The position numbers were made by a program, and so were the translations under genes. Source: Tamarix chinensis (taxonomy: Eukaryota; Streptophyta; Magnoliopsida; Caryophyllales; Tamaricaceae). From it: a stretch of 64,000 nucleotides of DNA. The first letter of the stretch is position 1; each line of letters starts with the position of its first letter. Of this stretch, positions 11,160 through 24,959 are shown in pieces. The notes under the pieces were generated by a model that did not search any database, was not told the origin of the DNA, and saw only the letters and a program-made list of their open reading frames with translations. The stretch spans positions 31,779,090-31,843,089 of the forward strand of contig CM060180.1 in NCBI GenBank assembly GCA_030549775.1. Reading direction: 5' to 3'.

Positions 11160-13850
11160 TTTAGTATAAAAAACCAACTAAAAATAATAGCATGCCCACA
11201 CATTGTACATCCAATATGATACTGCCACTAAACATGGTAACACAATGGGACATGTGATCATAGCTAAACTTACCGATCACAAATAATGACATGCAAATCA
11301 AGATAACACATGCTATCATAATTATTAAACATGGAATTACCTGTATACATGCGATCACAATGATCATATTTCCACAAGAGAACATGCATATAGCATGGAC
11401 ATATAATAACATGCTTAGACTCACATGCGATAACGATATTGATACATCCATAAAACATAACCAAGGTAAGCAAACCAATACCACAATCACAATACAAGAT
11501 CAAATACTTATCCTATTTAATACCAATAAAATCCACTTTACTTGTTCGTTTCCTTATACATGATATCACTAAATTAATTTACTTATATAAAATTTCACTT
11601 TGTTGATTTATTCAAGAGGAAAATCTAATATTCATGTTCTATTGATCATGAACCAATCCAAAGTACAATGACTAAGGAACCTTTATGAAAATATAATATT
11701 CATGGTCTATTAATTGAGAACTTATCCAAAGTACAGATACTAAAGAACCTTTACTAAACTCTTGAAGGAAGCCTTGTCCTTATGTATGCACATCCCTAAA
11801 GGTTCCTTAAGCTACCAATGGAGTAGAAAATAACTCTACTAAATGCACAAAGGCAGATAAGCTATACAAATATATACTACTATATAGAGGCAGATAATTG
11901 TTGAATGCATAGAGACAAATAGCCTACACAAAATAATGGAAAAGGCAACAATTACACAACCTTTATCTCGATGGCCAAATCAAAGCCTACCAATTTTCCA
12001 AGATTAATATTTTAATTTTACTTGTCAACTTTCTCAAGTAAAAATACTATTCATGGGAATTGAAAAATGTACACAAAAAATTAAATAAAAATCATTAAAA
12101 ATACAATTATAAAAAAAAATTACTCTACTATTAAAATACTATTCACGAAAAGAAATTATTGATGATAAGTTTTCTATTTAAGATAATATTAACATTGCCA
12201 ATATATCCCAAAACATCAATAAATATTTACAAAAATCTCAAAATATCTACATTTTTACTAATATACCATTTATATTCTTTTTATAAAAAAAAAATCAAAT
12301 AAAATAACAAACACCTATAAAAATTCATGAAAAGTTAAATAAGGCATATTTATATCAATTAAAACATACCAAAATCCAAATTTAATTTCTAAAAATTATA
12401 AACATATGAAAAAAACCATTCTCCCCCTAAAACCCTAAAAAATGCATAACTTGCATCATGCTAGGAATTAAACCATGAAAATTTATACACATATCAATTT
12501 TACAATTATGAACAACATGAAAATCATTAAAACACCCATAAAGCACATCATAGATGTGAAATACCAAAAATACCCCTAAACATGCTTGAACTTGCATAAA
12601 TCATAACTAAGCCTAAACTTAGACAAAATCTAACATATTATATATCAAAATTTACCTAGAAATATCAATAAACGCTATTAAATCATTAAATTAAATTTAA
12701 AACTACAAGATAAACAAGAAACTTCCATACTTTGAGAGTACCTCAAAGGGCAAAAAGGTTTAATTTCGTTCACAAATCAAACAATACACATGCTAGCATA
12801 CAATTTCTATCCACTTAGTTTAGTTGGGTTTACCTTGATCCAAATATCCTAGCAATAAAAAGGATAGAAGCCACTCAAGCTTCTTCCTCCCAAACTTGAT
12901 TTTGAACACACTTGAACCAAAAATGAACAAAACACAAGTAAAAAACTGTTCAAAATATATAATATCAAGAACAAGGGAAGAGAACATCATACCCTCTCTT
13001 ATGGTGGAGGAAATTAGGAAAACGAGAAGAGAGGCAAGATTTCTTCAAGATCATAAGCCTTAACTCATCTTTGTTTAATTAAAAAAATGTGTTGATCCAA
13101 AAGGACTAGAAATAAAAGCTTAAAAAAATGGAGAAGGAAAAGCGTTCTTGAAGGTGGAAATTGTGGAGGGAGAAAAGAGGTTCCAAGACTCAAAGTAGAA
13201 AATAATGAAAATTGGGTAAAGGTAGGAAGATATTTAGTTTCATTAATTAGGTGTATAATGTCATAAGTAACAAATAAAAAATGGAGGGGAAGGCTAGTGC
13301 CAGCTATGGGTTGTTCCAAGGCATAAATCTTTATTTAATAAAGCTAAATGGAAGGTTAGGATGATACCTCATAAAGTTTTTATAATATTAGAAGAATATA
13401 AATGAATTTTGATAACCAAATATGCTTGAAATTAGTGAATTAAATCTGAGTATAATAAAAATAATTACAAAAATATTTTGAATTCATTATTCAATAACAT
13501 CAATATAAAAGGGTCTCCCAAGTTTTATAAAATTTAGAAAATTAAAAAGTTGTTTCGGGATATAAAATACGATAAAAGTTGAACTCTATAGGTAAATAGT
13601 ATTATTTCATCAAAATTTTCATTTATCATTTTGAAAATCATTAGGGGATCCTAAAAAATCCAAGAAGTTAGAAGGGTCTCAAAGAATTTCAATAGCCAAG
13701 GCCAAGAGTGAGTTAGAAGGCTTAGGGAATATAAATCCATGAGAAGGGTTAAAAATTTTAGAAAGTAACGAGAATTTTCAAACATTAAAATGATATGATA
13801 AACCTTAATTAAAACTAATTTTCTCATAATAATAATAATAATAATTAAAT
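11160..13850 (-). mobile_element. Probable reverse-oriented LTR-family sequence, boundaries unresolved
   Basis: No protein domain is present. Composition and layout resemble the reverse-oriented LTR sequence at 30.6-33 kb and 37.7-38.2 kb: CTCCCCCTAAAACCCTAAA (near 12421), an AAATCTAACATATTA segment (near 12627), a purine-rich GAGGAAATTAGG...GAGAAGAGAGGCAAG stretch (near 13006), and GGAGGGAGAAAAGAGG (near 13167). The similarity was judged by eye from motif order and is partial. No TG/CA ends or target duplication were found, so the limits are approximate. Confidence 0.4.
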
Positions 13851-13889
13851 AAGTTAAATAAAAGCGGGTTATTAAATATTTGTTTTGGT

Positions 13890-14830
13890 GTTTTGAAGCA
13901 GATGGGGAGTTTTCCTTTCCGGTCAGCAGGCTATTAGCTAGTGATTTCCTTGGTTCCTGCTTTTTCTTGCAGTTATTACATGGAACATTGTAGAAGTTTT
14001 TTCATTCTTATTAGATATTTAGGTTTTACTCTTTGAGAGAGGGCAGCCTGCTTACTTGCTTATGTTCCCAAGTGTTCTGCCTAGCGTTCTTTTGGTTCGA
14101 AAGTGGTTTGGCATAAAGATGTTCTCATATATTTCAGGGCCGAGTTTTCACTTCTCTTGCAGTTGCTCCGGTTGGTACCTTGGGACCGTAACTAGATGGC
14201 TGACGGTCATTAATTGAGAGCTTATATGTTTGGAGTAACTTTTCAGAATGAGTGGAGAGAGATAATTATGGGACGATTGAAGTGGGAATTTGTTTATATC
14301 TCAAACTTTGAGGATATTATCCTGATGTCGTAATAACTTATCAGGCGTCATATAGCGAAAAACTGAATTTCTGTTCTCCATTTGATGACTTTTCTGTTTT
14401 TTGTTCTTTCTGTCTGTGCCTCTGTGGTCATCCTATGGCTGCTCAAGGACGGCTGGCCAGATTACTATGACTGAAAATTCAGTAGATACATAGCTGAACG
14501 AGCTAGGAAAATGTAGACTTGGTCAATTGCAGGGAACCTCGCTGTACAGGCTATTCTGAAAGAACCATCACACTTGGATATGATATCCTAGGAGGAAGCT
14601 AAGCTGACGAACCATTGATCAAGTGGTCATCATGTTGGACCTGGGGAGTGATCAAAACAAATATCTAGAAGTAGTGGAATACAAGCACTGGAAAATAGCG
14701 AAAAGAAATTGAACGATTGTTTCTAAAAGAGTAAAGATTAATTATTTGGAAGCCTCACAGTGTTTGGTTTGTAGCATTGTGGCTCGACCTAAGGGCTTTG
14801 AACCAAAATAACAGTTTACCATATTTTGTT
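13890..14830 (+). other. Gene-like non-repetitive fragment, possibly the 3' end of a gene
   Basis: This stretch is much less AT-rich than its surroundings and has several good splice-acceptor-like sites: TTTTGAAGCAG (near 13895), TTTTTCTTGCAG (near 13963) and CTTCTCTTGCAG (near 14151). After the last one, a short frame reads APVGTLGP followed by TAA. No long ORF, protein family or upstream exons could be recognised, and the region immediately upstream looks LTR-derived. It may be a decayed gene tail or a non-coding transcript. Confidence 0.3.
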
Positions 14831-16423
14831 GCTTATTTTTATATGGAATCTTATTATATATTTTACGTATATAAATTTACAGCTCAGTTCTATTGAGTTT
14901 TATTTTTTTCAGCTGTGGCATTAGGTAGATTTTATAAAAAAAAATGAAAATCATAAATTGAATCCAACTAAATAATTTAGAATTTATTAAACAAGTCTAA
15001 AATAAAATTTAAATTTATTTAACTAACCGAACAAGTTAAGTTGAACTTACAAATTAAAGTCAAAATAAAAAATCAAGTCTTACTTTTTTAGTTTGAGTTC
15101 GTTTAATAAACGAATACAAAAGTAAATTTAGAATAACTCATTTAACTAAACAAATAAATTGAATATCAAGCTATCCTCATTTATTTATAATCTAAAAAAA
15201 ATTATTCAAATTTTAGTATTTTACTGTGTAATTGTATGAGGTGCTTATCATGCACATATTATACAAGGTACAACTTATCAAATAATTTCCTATTTATTCA
15301 TTGTTTCATCTTTATTCATATGTTATTGTAGGGGTATTTTTTTTTTTCATTTTAGCTATGCAGTTATTTAGTTTATATTATTCAGATACATAAATATTTA
15401 TTATTTATATTAAAAATAATTTTTCAATATTTTTAAAATATAAAATTAAATAAAACTAGTTTCCTTTCATAAAATGTCTACACGAGCAAGGATAAATACA
15501 AAAGGTCTTCTCTCCTCTACCCAACTTATTTTTATACATAATCAAAACTAAACTATTAAACGATTTATACAATTTATTATTGTTATTACAATTAATGATT
15601 TTTTATTTATAATACTATTATAATTATCATTATTTGCATTATTATAATCATTATTGCGGATCTTATATTTTTCAAATTTTATTTATCCAATTAGATCTGA
15701 TCTAATAAATCCTAAAATTAAGTCAAATACAAACACTAAATAGACAAAAGGCATGACGATGATCACTTTTAAAATCTTATAATAAGACCGTAAGGAAAGT
15801 ACATAGCCGTACACATAATAAAAAAGAACTCGAGTGGGTGATATTCCCCGAAAAAAAAAAGTTAAAATACATATAATTTTTTTTTGAAGAATATTAATAC
15901 TACTCAGTGTTCATTTGGTATAGGATTAATAGAGGATAAAATCATTAACCCATATTTTATTTATATTATAGATAAAATCTTATATTTATTCATTTTAAAT
16001 CTATAATAAATATTTTATTAAAAATATTGTTATTATTATATACAAAATATACATATAAAATTATCTTTATTACCCCCTTACCAAACCAAACCTCAATATA
16101 AATGACTATTAAGAATAAGTGGTGCGAAACGCCATAGATAAAACCTGAAACTGTTAGTCAGCCTGTTCATCGACAAAGATGGGTAAAGAATAGTACTTGA
16201 CCTAAGACTCAACCCGATCGCCCTTATCATCTTCATATTCACACTCAAAACACCAAAAGGGGATAACCCTTCAACCTGCCTCAGCCTTGACAACAGCCAA
16301 CTACAATTCTCAAATTTGACAGAATAACGAGTAAAAACTAATAAAAATAGACGTTAAGGAAGAAAGAAACATAAAGATGAAAGATCCATGGGAGGGGATA
16401 TCGAGGCGGTGGTAGGGGAGGTT
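14831..16423. other. AT-rich intergenic DNA downstream of the pyrophosphatase gene
   Basis: No gene is seen. Positions of about 16090-16423 are probably the 3' untranslated region of the minus-strand H+-pyrophosphatase gene, but I see no convincing AATAAA on the minus strand there, so the transcript end is undefined. Confidence 0.5.
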
Positions 16424-19400
16424 TTAGAAGATCTTGAAGAGCAGTCCACCGTGGGTGGCAAAGAAAGGAGCAAAAACCAATGATTCGACCGCCATGAGCT
16501 TGATGAGGATGTTGAGAGAAGGTCCTGATGTGTCCTTGAGGGGATCACCGATGGTGTCGCCTATCACAGCTGCCTTGTGAGCGTCGGATCCCTTCGGACC
16601 AAGCTGCCTCGCATGCTCTGATACTCCAGCCTGTAATACAGCACAAAAGATTAATTAAGAGTGTAGGTTCATAGTAATGGAGGAAATCTCGGAAGCAACT
16701 GTAATTGGGACAGAGTTTCCTCTGATACTACACGATGAATAGTTCTAAACTTTAGAGCACTTACCTCAATGTACTTCTTAGCATTGTCCCAAGCGCCGCC
16801 GGTGTTGGATGCAGAGATAGCAACCTATTAGAAACATAAAATAAAGACAAAAAAGTCGGTCATTATCTTCTTTTCTAAAATTAGGCTGACCGAGCACAGG
16901 AGATCCAGTTCCTAAAAAAGTCAGATTTAGAAGGATGACATATGTTCACATGGCGGTTTACCTGTACACCAGATACCAGAGATCCAGCAAGGACACCAGA
17001 AAGAGTTTCGACACCAAAGAAGATACCAACAATAAGGGGTGTGAGCATGACAAGAGCACCAGGTGGAATCATCTCCCTGAGGGAGGCATCAGTGGAGATC
17101 TTAACGCAGGTAGCATAATCAGGCTTGGCATTGCCTTCCATGAGACCAGGGATGGTGTTGAATTGCCTACGAACCTCTTCAACCATCTTCAATGCAGCAC
17201 TTCCCACGCTCTTCATAGTCATAGCAGAGAACCAATATGGCAACATAGCTCCGACTATCAGACCAACGAAGACCTTTGGTGTCAGCACATCAACAGTTGT
17301 AATTTGTGCACGGCTCACATAGGCACCAAAAAGAGCAAGAGATACAAGAGCAGCTGAACCAATGGCAAAGCCCTGAGGAAAAGCACAAAATAAAGTGGAT
17401 TTGATTTTATCGTCATGCAGGCCAAAAGATCTCAAGGGTCAAATGCTTCAAGGATTTAAACAAGGAGCTGGTATTTAGAATATTGAACCTTTCCAATAGC
17501 AGCAGTTGTGTTTCCTGCAGCATCAAGAGCATCCGTTCTCTCACGGATCCTGTGGCTCATGCCGGCCATCTCAGCAATACCACCGGCATTGTCACTTATG
17601 GGCCCATAAGCATCGATGGCTAACCCAGTGGCAATGGTGCTCAGCATACCAAGGGCAGCTACAGCAATACCATACATGGCAGCAAATGTGAAACTAACAA
17701 AAATGCTAACCGCAATAGCAAAGATCGGGATGATGACTGATTTGTAACCAAGAGCGAGACCAAAAATGACATTGGTAGCAGCACCTGTCCGGCAAGAATC
17801 AGCAACATCTTGCACAGGACTACAATCAAGTAAATGATCAAAGTCAGATATAAAACAAACACATGATTAAGTGGCGACAAAAATCACTATCCAGATCATC
17901 CAGCACTAGCACACCTGTATGCATTGCTAGTGTAGTACTCCGTCACGAATCCAATAATAAGACCAGCCCACAATCCAACACCAACACATAAAAACAATTG
18001 CCTGCAAAACAAAGAAGCAGGGGTTCCCTTAAATATTCTCGAACTCATAGAATACATTTCAAAAGCATCAGTTTCGGTACCAAAGGCAATACAGATACAG
18101 AAGTTGACAAGATAGCCAATATAAACAAGCTTACCAGTTCTTCACAACCTTTTGGGTACCAAAGTTGAAAATGGTAAATGAGGAAGGAAGTGCAATCCAT
18201 GAGACAATTGCAATACCAATAGTCATTAGAACAGTGGAGATGATTAGTTGTTTCTTCAGAGCTGGCTCAATTTCCTTCACGGCCTTAATCTCAAAGAAGT
18301 CGGTTGCGAACAACGTTGTAAGCAGGCAAACAACAATTCCCACAGAGCTGATCAAGAGAGGGTACAACATAGCAGTCAATTCATGATTCATCCCAAATGA
18401 TGAGATGGAAGCAACAACAAGAGCAGCACAGGATGACTCAGCATAAGAACCGAAAAGATCAGATCCCATGCCAGCAATGTCCCCAACATTGTCACCAACA
18501 TTGTCAGCAATGACCTAATGAAATGATAGAAGAACAATTAGATTGCAGAATAGAGTAAAATGAAATTGAAGAAAGCTAGAAATTATACTCACGGCTGGGT
18601 TTCTAGGGTCATCCTCAGGGATGTTCCTTTCGACTTTCCCCACGAGATCAGCACCTACATCAGCAGCTTTGGTATAAATACCACCACCTACTCTACCAAA
18701 GAGGGCCATGGATGATCCACCAAGACCATAGCCAGTGATCGCCTCAAACAGACCACCCCAGTCATCACCATAGTACAGCTTGAAGAGGTTGATGGCGATG
18801 TACAAAACAAGAAGACCATTAGCAGCAAGCAAGAAACCCATCACAGCTCCTGATCTAAATGCAGTGATGAAAGCTTTGCCAACACCCTTTCTTGCCTCAA
18901 GGGTTGTCCGAGCATTTGCATAGGTAGCAATCTTCATCCCAAGAAAACCAGAAAACAAGGAGGTAACACCGCCAAGCAAGAAAGATATTGTGCTAAAGAT
19001 AGCTGTTGCAAGAGCAGGCTTGCACATCTTGGTCCCATCATATGTACATGGCTGGCTGCTGGTGCTGAAGCTCTCCACAGATCCCAGGAAAAGGAAGATC
19101 AAAATTGCAAATGCAATCATGAAAAAGCTAACATACTTATATTCAGTAAAAAGGAAGGAGGTGGCCCCTGTGATGACAAAATTATCCAAAGTCACAAAAC
19201 CTCAAACTTGATTTGACATAATTCATTGTATGATAGAGAGAATTCAAGTAACAAAGCAGCAATAAACACTTCTAACAATTGAATTGAATATAGGAATACA
19301 GAAAATAAGCACGAATCTAAACATCAGCTATGAACCACTCTTCTTAAGAAGGTGACTATAACAAAAGAATTACGTTAACATCTACAATCATGATTCAGGG

Positions 19401-21018
19401 GGAGGGAAGAACCAACAACTAATTTTTAACCTGATGCCTTTTTACTTAGGCAATAAAACCACATTCGCAGTGTCACAGAATCAAGGTGCTGTGAATGATA
19501 TTACATATGTCATGGCATAATTTTTAAAATACAATCACAACAAATTTTGGCAAATATCAACCAATAACAGATATATGGTTGACAAATACCTGAAATTCTG
19601 AAATGGTCGCATATCGCTAATTTTACCGATCAACTAACCCAAAATCCGATAAACATGGTCGATATTGCTTATCATATTGAATTTTATGCTTTTACTCTTC
19701 ATCATATTCGTAGCTACTATCTAGGCAAGATGATGATAGCATTTCCAAGATGATGATAGCACTTCCAATGAGAGAATCCTCCATACATGCTTAATGATAT
19801 CACATAAACAAATTACAACTGGAAAAAATTTACAAATAAAATTAGAGTGATGATTTAATTAACTAAGCTGAAGGATTATACTAAAAGCAAATATCAACAG
19901 TGCATCAAACAAAATTTCTCGGCAGCAAAACTCTCTAGACAAACAATTCAAGACAAAAACCATACCTAAAATTAATACATCCATAATAAGCATCAAGTCA
20001 TCCGAAGTGAGGCAGACCAAACTATTGTTTACAGTGAACTTAGAAAGATTATAGTTGAAAAGAGAGTAATTTGCAGAGCATAGTTACTAGATGCACAAGA
20101 TAGCAGGAAATTTGTCAGCATCAAATCAACGTTTAACCCTAGTCTTGAAAGCATGAATAAGTTACTTTAGAATTTGAGGAAATTTATATCTTTATTCCAA
20201 GAAACTGGAACCAATTTAACTCAGTGAAAACTATTATTGTGCAGGAAATATGATCCAGCATGAGTGGAAAGCAGTCTTACAACCCCCACACTAAAATCTT
20301 CCACGAAATTAATATCAGACTAAAATAATCACAATACAAAATTAATTTTTATTGTAAACAACACGCCAAAGAAAAAAAAAGCCATATTTATTGCATCAAT
20401 GCGCACCCACATGCCAAAATCAGAGAATCTGATGTTATATGTATAATATGAATAGAATAGCAAGTGCAAGTGCAACGCTACCACTTAATATAAAAGATAC
20501 ATAGAACGCTTGAGACACTATTGCTGACAGAATCAACGCATCAAGCATTTGTGTGGGTCCAAAATAGATACCACAACTTTAATTCAAACTAGTATGTCAT
20601 GCGCAGGATCCAGGCTAATCTAATATTTGATAAAATTAATATCTTAATCTTATCTTAATAATATTAATAATACTTTATTTCAGAGTGAAATTATTCTTAT
20701 AAATATGAAAACTAATAAATGCACATTATTAGTAGGTTATGCAAGAAGGCATGACTTAGAAATTTGTTGAATGATTCTATTATACTCCCTCGGTTGCTAA
20801 GGAAGTCATTTTAGATGAAAAATATGTTTTAAAAAAGAGAGTTGTTCATACTTATTTTCCATTTTTATCCATACTTTTTATCTTTATTCTTTTATACATT
20901 AATTGTCATATTCATTTTCAATGTAAGGTATAATTGAAATATTAGAGATATTTATTGTCTTCTCCAATAGTATGCATATTGCTGAAATGATTTTTTTTTT
21001 TTAAGAAACAAGGTAGTA

Positions 21019-21055
<37 letters not shown>

Positions 21056-22349
21056 GAAGCGAAAAAGATGCTAATAAAGGAACCCAAGATTAGCAACTCA
21101 GTGGACTAAATCATGTGCTCCATGTTCCTTCATACATATAGAACCTAAAAGTTTTGAAACGATGCAAATATACGAAAGAACACGCACAATATAATAACAA
21201 ATAGATCGTGTGAACAAAGGGATTAAAATGCGTGCTCGAGCCTCAATGTCTCTATTCTATCTCTGCACTCCAAAACCCCGGGGATGAGGGTTGGGAGGGT
21301 AAAAATAATAAATGAAAACTGTGTTTTCTTTATGACAGACAACTTCATTGTTATGCACGCAAAGCAGGTCTTGATTAATAAATACTCCATAAATACATAC
21401 TTTCAAAACAATCACGTGTAAAACTACAGAACTGGCAGGGTGACGACAGCATTTGAAGCAACATCATACTACTTTCACAGTACTCGATTGTGATGAATTA
21501 TGAGAGACCCCCATGTGTGAATCTGGGTTTCCATGTGCGAAACATAAAGGAAATTTTTTCACATTTAATTAAAAAATCCGTACCAGAAAAGAAAATATCC
21601 GATCAAAATTGAAAATTCCTCGGACAATATAAAATCAGATTTTATTTTTATACAACTCAATGAGTGGTGCTCAAATCCAGAAATCCAACATCTGTGGACC
21701 CACCGAGGCTTCAATACTAACATTATACTCGAAGTGACAATCTTCATCATGAGTAACACGACAGAAAACATAGCTGGAGCACTAATAATAATATTTCAGT
21801 CCCTAATTTTAATCCATAGCTTCGCCACAAGTTCTCCTTCTCCATACATAATTGAATACTGGAATACGAATTCCGGTCATGTGATGAGAGGAGGTGGGAT
21901 GAGGGAGTATAAGCCAAGCTAGTATTTGAATCCAGTATTTACAAATTTCATAACAATCAAAATTAGTAAGCTCACAAAATCAACAAGCAATGCATTAAGC
22001 AGAAAACCTAAACATAAAAACTCCCAGATCTGAAAAAGTAGAGAATTATGAAACAAAATAAGAAAGAGTAAAGGAGAGAAAGTTCGGAAGAAAAAAAGCA
22101 ACCTTCAGATATGGCGGTTTGGATTTCAGCGCATTTAGTAACAACGCTATGGTCGCTAATCCCTTCCTCTTCTTCAATCAACATATCCGTAAAACCATTC
22201 TTGCTACGATTCGCCGAGGAATCTCTCTCAGGAGAGACCTTAACTTGAGAGACGATAAACCACTGGACGAGAGCGAAGACGATTCCGACAACCGCACACA
22301 CCGGAATCAGAATCTCGGTTCCGAGATCTGAAAGCAACGATGCTCCCAT
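16424..22349 (-). CDS. VHP1: Vacuolar H+-translocating pyrophosphatase (type I), 8 exons
   Basis: It hydrolyses cytosolic pyrophosphate and pumps protons into the vacuole; the family forms homodimers with about 16 membrane segments per subunit. Exons in coding order: 22103-22349, 18593-19167, 18135-18514, 17915-18001, 17489-17819, 16962-17372, 16765-16824, 16424-16630. All introns are GT-AG and the joined frame gives 765 residues without a stop, the usual plant length. The start GCCATGG has excellent context and gives [20 protein letters not shown]. Catalytic motifs are intact: DVGADLVGK (about residues 252-260, substrate loop), [16 protein letters not shown] at the start of exon 3, GNTTAAIGK (532-540; alanine rather than lysine marks the K+-dependent type I) and [13 protein letters not shown] (721-733). 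The end is LFKIF, as in relatives. Intron 1 is unusually long. Arabidopsis AVP1/VHP1 is the closest match I recognise; the symbol is by homology. Confidence 0.97.
19168..22102 (-). other. Large first intron (2935 bp) of the H+-pyrophosphatase gene
   Basis: The donor AAG|GTTGC and acceptor CATCACAG|GGGCC are clear, and the other six introns are only 78-137 bp. The intron contains an AT dinucleotide run (about 21018-21046), two adjacent copies of AAGATGATGATAGCAYTTCC near 19727-19767, and CTCCCTCGGTTGCTAAGG at about 20787, which resembles a Stowaway MITE end without a clear partner. No coding sequence is seen on either strand. Long first introns in plant housekeeping genes often carry enhancing elements, but none is shown here. 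Confidence 0.85.
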
Positions 22350-22568
22350 GGCAAAATTAGCTCAAACTCACAGCCCTTCAGGCAAAATATTATTTCGGCG
22401 CAGGAAAATTTGGCTCTGCAACGAGGGTTAGGCCTCTCACGCAGTGAATTGTGACTATTTAAAAAGAAAGGATAGGGAGGATGAGAATGCTATGAGGCGG
22501 AGGGAATATCTATATTTGTACCTTCTTTTCTTTTCTTTTCTTTTTTTTTCGACATACGACAATCGCGA

Positions 22569-22578
22569 CTATTTATAG
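22569..22578 (-). promoter_or_regulatory. TATA box of the H+-pyrophosphatase gene
   Basis: On the minus strand this reads CTATAAATAG, a perfect plant TATA box, 220 bases upstream of the ATG. This implies a transcription start near 22540 and a leader of roughly 190 bases. A weaker alternative, TTTAAATAG, lies near 22455. Confidence 0.7.
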
Positions 22579-24959
22579 CCGAAGCATGGTGTTCACATGG
22601 TATTATAAATTTATAACTGGGCTTCTCGCTTATCTTATATATGTATATTAAAAAAATTAGCATTACTATTTATTAATTGAGGCGTCTAATGTGGTGGTAC
22701 TGTTAGTAGTATTTATTAAAGAATAAAATTGTTTGATTACTTTAAATCTTTAACATTTACTCCAATATTTTTTCAGATACTATAAATCTTTAATAATTTT
22801 GTTTGACTTTGATATTTTAATTTAGCTTTCTAAACTATCTAAAAAGAAACCTACATAAATTTTAAAAAATAATTTCATTTTACTACGAGATAAGCATATA
22901 AAATTAAATTAAAATTTGAAGAACCTAAATAAAACTAGTAAAATATAAAATATTTTAAAAAAATGATATCAAATATTATGTTATCTAAATAAAATTTATT
23001 ATTTTTTTGAGTAAGTTTCTTTTATCTCTATCTTATGATGGCTCAAATCATTTATAAATTTTGTAATACTAAAAGAAATAAAAATAATAATGATAATAAT
23101 TATAATAATGGTAATATTGATCACAGTAATATAAATACTAATAAAAAATATTAATTATAATATTGATATTTATAAAGTACTAATAATATTAACTTATTGA
23201 GAATTTTTATTTATATTAGATTATATTAATAAAAATAAGCTGAAAAAAAAAGAATCTTATTCTATTTATCTTGATATGATCCTAATTAAATTTTAGTTAA
23301 GGATGATTGCTGTTATTATATAGTTTATAATTATATTTAGTTTGATATAAAAATAAGATATATCGAAATAATATTATCCTATATTATATTAATTCGTATC
23401 AGAAGCGATCAATCAAAGATAAATATTGCGTGCTCGTTTTTAATACCTCCCGTAAAACAAAAATTAAAAATCTAATAATATAAGTGACATGAAGCTTGAA
23501 ATTGACGTTTCGGTAAACATGTGTATGATAACGTATAGTTAACTTATATGGGGAATCCAAATAAGATACCACCGCACCACAGCTGTCAGCTGTACATGCT
23601 AATAAACCCAAGTTGCCCCAAATACCGTGGGCATGGTATATGGGTTTACTCAATTTGTCGAGTGGCAACTTGAAGATTTGACATTATACTTTCTCTATCT
23701 CATAGACATGTGTCACTGATAAGTTAATTTAAGCCTTTCGAGCGTTTGCAAGATGCTTGTTTAGTATGGAGGTATTAAGAGTAAAAAAAATTAATTTTAT
23801 TTGGTGTATTTAATATCAAATTAAAATTTAAAACAAATATTTATTTAGAAAAATAAAATTTTAAATTTTAAATATATTATACAAGATATATAAAATACGG
23901 GTGTAATTTTTCCATACCTATTATCCTCGTATTAAATTAACATTTAGTAAACAATTTTCCTTTCCCTATATATATTTATTAAAAAAATATTAATTATGTC
24001 AGTGTTTTGTTTCCTTTTTAATTAAGGTTTAGAAATTTTTTGTTCATTTTATATTATTTATTAAACATACATTTTCTATTATATTGTTTTAATTATGGAA
24101 TACTAAATTTTACATTGATAGTTAATTGTTACGAAATAATGCCGATTAATTGGTTCTAAAAGAATATCATAATTAACATAACACTTGAATATTTGATAAT
24201 TCCATCACACGAAATAACAATTAAGAAAAAAAATTAGTGATTTTTATTCATGCACTTGTGTAATTACAAAATGATTAAACAAATTACTTAATAAATTACA
24301 CAATTAGTAATTCTCTAATATAAAGAAAATACACTAGAGAAGAAAAAGTTGTCCGCATGCACAACTTTATCACCTAATGTTTTATTACGTCTGTTTTATA
24401 TCAAATAAAACCCTACAGGACAGAATATCATATTTCAGAAAACTACCAAAAAAAGCATGGTTTGTGTTAGAAACATGAGGTTCCCGTGTTAATTTTCTTA
24501 TTCGGCATTTGTCCAAAACTTAACCCAAAATATTTTTTAGACAAATATGGTCCATGTTAGAAAAAACACCCCCTGACGGTATTTGTTACATAATGCATAT
24601 GCCAACAATACACTTCTCGAACAACCTTCATGAACTAAAACATTGTTATATTGTGCATCAAATACCCAATCAAAACTCACATTAACCTACTCCACGGTAT
24701 GAACTACTTAAAAAAAAAAGTAATAAACCACAAATTATGTTCATTTTAACTAATATGTTTCCATTCATGTTAGTTGTTTTTTTTTTTATTGTAACTTTTC
24801 TCATACACTCTTTTTACTATAATTAACATATTCTGACGCATTTTTTTTCATCCCATTATTCTCTAAAAATATATTCTTCTATCTATAAACTAACAATAGT
24901 GTACAATATTTTCATAAATTGTGGCTTTAATTTAAAAAATTTAACAAACTTGACATAAA
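22579..24959. other. AT-rich intergenic DNA upstream of the H+-pyrophosphatase gene
   Basis: The first few hundred bases are presumably the promoter of the minus-strand gene. No other gene is recognised. A less AT-rich island at 23560-23700 contains CAAGTTGCC and GGCAACTTG about 50 bases apart. An 89-codon minus-strand frame there has no recognisable family and is not called. Confidence 0.55.

Noticed and set aside
11161..11563. Overlapping ORFs rich in Ile, Cys and Met on both strands
   Set aside because: They come from a CATG/ATGATC-rich low-complexity stretch in probable LTR sequence and show no family.
16354..16548. A Ser-rich minus-strand ORF at the gene's 3' end
   Set aside because: It is another frame of the last exon, whose correct frame ends LFKIF.
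16935..18386. Plus-strand ORFs across the H+-pyrophosphatase exons
   Set aside because: They are antisense shadows of conserved exons.
19727..19770. An intronic box C/D snoRNA (repeated GATGATGA)
   Set aside because: It is a simple duplication without a terminal stem or clear D box at proper spacing.
23570..23690. A microRNA-like hairpin (CAAGTTGCC / GGCAACTTG)
   Set aside because: The paired segments are short, and the flanking complementary words (AAACCC, GGGTTT) are not in nested order, so no good long stem forms.
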